From Candidatus Aminicenantota bacterium (GTDB lineage Bacteria; Acidobacteriota; Aminicenantia; UBA2199): a DNA stretch of 16,903 nt. The DNA lies in the NCBI GenBank assembly GCA_030612495.1, contig JAUWNT010000034.1:1-16903 (forward strand). Reading direction: 5' to 3'. The translations under genes were made by a program, and so were the position numbers. Each line of letters starts with the position of its first letter. Positions within the stretch are counted from its first letter, which is position 1. Of the stretch, positions 14,593 to 16,903 are shown piece by piece. The notes under the pieces are model-generated. The model searched no databases. It had not been told where the DNA came from and was given only the letters and a program-made list of their open reading frames with translations.

Positions 14593-16302
14593 CTATTTTT
14601 TATAAACAATCTTTCCATTTACTATTGTCATATAAATTAGAATTGAAAGGATTTTTCTTTGTTTAGATTTTGCTATTTCTAATAGGTTTCCATCAAAAAC
14701 AGTTAGATCAGCTAATTTCCCTTTTCCAATAGAACCCAGCCTATTTTCATTAAAAGATGCATATGCTGATCCAAAAGTGTAGGCTTTTATCGCCTCAATA
14801 ATAGAAATATCTTCTTCAGGAAACCATTCTTCTTTAGTTTGACCATTCTCAATGTTTTTTCGTTCAATTGCAGAGTAAAGCCCTCTTCTAGGATCCAAAG
14901 GTTCAATAGGCCAGTCTGTTCCAAATGCAAGTATTGAACCTGTTTTTACGAATGAGTTCCATCTATATCCCTGTTTTGCACATTCTTTCCCAATTCTGTC
15001 CTCAACTACAAGTAAATCTGTGGTGCAATGAGTGGGTTGCATTGATGAAATTACTCCCAATTTTTTGTATCGAAACAAGTCAGAATCTCTCACAAACTGG
15101 GAGTGTTCAATCCTGTGCCTTAAATTTTTAATACCATATTTTTTTTGAGCCTTTTCAATTGCATTTAATGTTAAATACACAGCTCTATTTCCAATTGCAT
15201 GAATTCCAACCTGCCAGTTATTTTTATGTGCATTTTCAATAAACTGATTTAATTTATTTATTGGATGGATTAATATGCCTCTTGAGTCAGGGTTGTGAAT
15301 GTATGGCTCAAACATTGCTGCAGTTGAAGAACCAATGGTTCCATCTGAATAGATCTTTAGGAAACTTACTTTTACAAAATCATTCCCATTATTAAATTTA
15401 ATTCCCTTTTTTAAATATTGTTTTGTTTTTTTTATGGGTAACCATACATTAAATCTAAGATAGAGTTTACCCTTTTTTCTTAAATTATTTAATCTTTTTA
15501 TTAAGTTTAAATCCCCTGATGTTGTTACACTTGTTAAACCAAGTTGGTTAGCATAAGCTATTGCTGCTTCTATAGGACTTTTTTGTAATTCTGCAGAAAG
15601 AACCATTTTTGGCCCTTTAATATCTTTAACAAAGTCCTCAGCATTTTCTTTAAGAATCCCTGTAGGAGTTCCATCCTTAAATCTCTGAATTTCACCCCCA
15701 TATGGATCTTTTGTGTTTTTTGAAATATCACACATTGAGAGCACTTTTGAATTTACCCATAAAGTATGGCCATCAACACGTGAAATAATTACTGGGTTTT
15801 CAGGAGAGATTTTATCAAGATCGTACTTGGTTGGCCATTCTTTATTTTTAAAATAGACCTGGTTAAAACGGAAAGCTCTGATCACAGCATGAGGAGGCGA
15901 TGAATCAACCGCCTCTTTTATTTTTTTTTGAATTTGCTCTAAGTTTAAGAATCGTAAAGATAGATTTTTAGTTATAGATTCTGCTCCGGATTCAAAGTGA
16001 AGATGTGCATCATGAAGTCCTGGGATAATGGTTTTCCCTGTCATATCTAAAATTTTTGTTTTGTCACTCTTATAATGAAGTGCTCTGATGTTACTTCCAT
16101 AAAATATTATTTTATTATTTTCTATAGCCACTGACTCTACAATTCTCATTTTTTTATCTATTGTAACCACTATCCCATTTTTAAGAATAAGGTCTGCGGT
16201 TTTAGAATATTTCATTTTATCTGGTTTTGAAGAACAATTTGTTAAAAAAAAAATTGGAAATAGAAGCAAAACTAAAATTAATTTTATTGTTTTTTTTATC
16301 AT
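14593..16302 (-). CDS. Amidohydrolase-family (YtcJ-like) lipoprotein
   Basis: A 569-residue metal-dependent hydrolase of the Amidohydrolase_3/YtcJ group. Residues 4-23 form a lipoprotein signal peptide ending F-L-T-N-C, with lipidated C23, so the enzyme is probably anchored facing the periplasm. The small beta-sandwich domain (about 36-90) precedes the metal motif D-A-H-L-H (98-102). R-V-D-G-H-T-L-W (175-182) is a family mark. Other likely active-site residues are K316 (F-L-K-I-Y-S-D-G-T), H368 (G-I-H-A-I-G-N), H400 (R-I-E-H-S-Q) and D463 (G-T-D-W-P-I-E). The C-terminal G-K-G-K-L-A-D-L-T-V-F-D returns to the sandwich. The substrate is unknown; YtcJ-like enzymes act on amide or carbamate bonds. 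The start ATG 16302 coincides with the transcription start predicted from the promoter and has no Shine-Dalgarno, so the mRNA may be leaderless. Confidence 0.92.
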   Translation of the reverse strand: MIKKTIKLILVLLLFPIFFLTNCSSKPDKMKYSKTADLILKNGIVVTIDKKMRIVESVAIENNKIIFYGSNIRALHYKSDKTKILDMTGKTIIPGLHDAHLHFESGAESITKNLSLRFLNLEQIQKKIKEAVDSSPPHAVIRAFRFNQVYFKNKEWPTKYDLDKISPENPVIISRVDGHTLWVNSKVLSMCDISKNTKDPYGGEIQRFKDGTPTGILKENAEDFVKDIKGPKMVLSAELQKSPIEAAIAYANQLGLTSVTTSGDLNLIKRLNNLRKKGKLYLRFNVWLPIKKTKQYLKKGIKFNNGNDFVKVSFLKIYSDGTIGSSTAAMFEPYIHNPDSRGILIHPINKLNQFIENAHKNNWQVGIHAIGNRAVYLTLNAIEKAQKKYGIKNLRHRIEHSQFVRDSDLFRYKKLGVISSMQPTHCTTDLLVVEDRIGKECAKQGYRWNSFVKTGSILAFGTDWPIEPLDPRRGLYSAIERKNIENGQTKEEWFPEEDISIIEAIKAYTFGSAYASFNENRLGSIGKGKLADLTVFDGNLLEIAKSKQRKILSILIYMTIVNGKIVYKK

Positions 16303-16308
16303 AAAGTA

Positions 16309-16337
16309 ATTATATAAAAAAACTAAACTTTTGTCAC
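16309..16337 (-). promoter_or_regulatory. Sigma70-type promoter of the amidohydrolase gene
   Basis: On the minus strand GTGACA (16337-16332, five of six consensus bases) is followed by a 17-bp spacer and a perfect TATAAT (16314-16309). Counting seven bases on from the -10 puts the transcript start at about 16302, the A of the ATG. Confidence 0.78.
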
Positions 16338-16371
16338 TTAATCAGAGGGGCCGTTCTTCTCCATCTCGCTC

Positions 16372-16400
16372 TTGTCTTTTACTCTTACATTTTGTATAAT
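16372..16400 (+). promoter_or_regulatory. Sigma70-type promoter of the methylmalonyl-CoA mutase gene
   Basis: TTGTCT (16372-16377, four of six consensus bases), a 17-bp spacer and a perfect TATAAT (16395-16400). The predicted start is near 16407, giving a leader of about 31 nt. It is divergent from the amidohydrolase promoter, with 34 bp between the two -35 boxes. That spacer is more G+C-rich than its surroundings (AGAGGGGCCG at about 16344-16353), but no palindrome is visible in it. Confidence 0.7.
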
Positions 16401-16437
16401 TACAACCTTAATTCGAAACAACTTCTGGAGATGAATA

Positions 16438-16903
16438 ATGTTAGACAAAACCCTTAAAAAAGGAGAAATAAAATTGGAGAAGGAAATAAACCTTCTTAAA
16501 GATTTCCCCCCTCCTACTTATACTGAATGGAAAGAGATTGCGGAGAAATATTTAAAAGGTGCTCCTTTTGAAAAAAAACTTGTAACAAAAACTTACGAGG
16601 AAATTGAGCTTCAACCAATTTATACAGAAAAAGATATTCGAGATATTACTTTTATTGATGAAATGCCTGGATATAATTATTATATAAGAGGCACAGAACC
16701 TGAAGGATATTTAAACAAATCCTGGGAGATTTGTCAGGAAATACCTTATAGTTTAGCTGAGGAATTCAATAGAGCATTAAAATATGATTTAGAAAGAGGT
16801 CAAACAGCTATTAATTTGTTGCTGGATAAGGCAACTCAACTGTGTGTTGATGCTGATAATGCAAAGGATGAAGAAGTTGGATATAGAGGTGTTTCAATAT
16901 CAA
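16438..16903 (+). CDS. Methylmalonyl-CoA mutase subunit, N-terminal part (runs off the right edge)
   Basis: The first 155 residues of a B12-dependent acyl-CoA mutase, which interconverts methylmalonyl-CoA and succinyl-CoA in propionate metabolism. The start ATG 16438 has GGAG (16427-16430) seven bases upstream. The family opening is clear: Y-T-E-W-K-E-I-A-E-K-Y-L-K-G-A-P-F-E, then K-L-V-T-K-T-Y-E-E-I-E-L-Q-P-I-Y-T, then the M-P-G-x4-Y-x-R-G-T entry to the barrel, W-E-I-C-Q-E and the N-R-A-L-K-Y-D-L-E-R-G-Q helix. The form resembles the small subunit (MutA) of heterodimeric mutases, but the cobalamin-binding region lies beyond the window, so small versus large subunit cannot be settled. A mutB partner would be expected just downstream. 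Confidence 0.9.
   Translation, partial: MLDKTLKKGEIKLEKEINLLKDFPPPTYTEWKEIAEKYLKGAPFEKKLVTKTYEEIELQPIYTEKDIRDITFIDEMPGYNYYIRGTEPEGYLNKSWEICQEIPYSLAEEFNRALKYDLERGQTAINLLLDKATQLCVDADNAKDEEVGYRGVSIS

Noticed and set aside
16431..16457. ATG at 16431 as the start of the methylmalonyl-CoA mutase gene
   Set aside because: It is out of frame and stops after eight codons; the ATG at 16438 has GGAG at the proper distance and opens the family sequence.

Overview
This AT-rich window (by eye about 30% G+C) comes from a diderm bacterium. LpxD (lipid A), a lipid-anchored amidohydrolase with a lipobox, and an exported 5'-nucleotidase all imply an outer membrane and periplasm. Several genes have clear Shine-Dalgarno sites, and five promoters close to the sigma70 consensus (TTGACA/TATAAT type, 16-17 bp spacers) can be read directly. 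That argues against Bacteroidota proper, whose promoters and ribosome binding sites look different. Methylmalonyl-CoA mutase, DUF1573, a split ATP synthase and enolase would fit an AT-rich lineage near the FCB group or a candidate phylum, but the phylum cannot be fixed from the sequence alone.

Layout. (1) Positions 8-2982, plus strand: a consensus promoter drives a small beta-grasp-like protein, a 5'-nucleotidase with a duplicated C-terminal domain, and thymidine kinase, a plausible nucleotide-salvage unit. (2) Positions 9274 down to 3006, minus strand: a promoter inside the 3' end of the uvrA-like gene starts a long co-directional run. It encodes an acidic protein, AtpZ, AtpI, AtpB (subunit a), AtpE (subunit c), a perfect 16-bp hairpin, a YihY/BrkB membrane protein, LpxD, a DUF1573 protein, a MinD/FlhG-like ATPase, and a soluble protein joining a J-like domain to a RodZ-like HTH. 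Most neighbours overlap or lie close together. The F1 genes and the b and delta subunit genes are absent, so the rest of the ATP synthase must be encoded elsewhere. (3) Positions 14059 down to 9248, minus strand: a promoter drives a DUF948 protein, a YtxH protein and enolase, followed after 73 bp by a divergent UvrA homologue. (4) Positions 14119-14577, plus strand: free-methionine-R-sulfoxide reductase. (5) Positions 16337 down to 14593, minus strand: an amidohydrolase lipoprotein whose promoter predicts a leaderless mRNA. (6) Positions 16372 to the right edge, plus strand: the start of a methylmalonyl-CoA mutase subunit.

The most unusual items are: the UvrA homologue with altered ATPase motifs (catalytic Glu to Gln in the first Walker B, SKGE and ASGE signatures); the MinD-like ATPase paired with a J-like/HTH protein at the end of an envelope operon; the 5'-nucleotidase with a decayed second C-terminal domain; the c subunit whose glycine packing motif is A-x-C-x-A-x-A; the atpE-brkB hairpin; and the predicted leaderless or nearly leaderless starts. 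No rRNA, tRNA, CRISPR array, insertion sequence or phage gene was seen. There is no gene-free stretch over 300 bases; the longest is the 135-bp divergent region 16303-16437.
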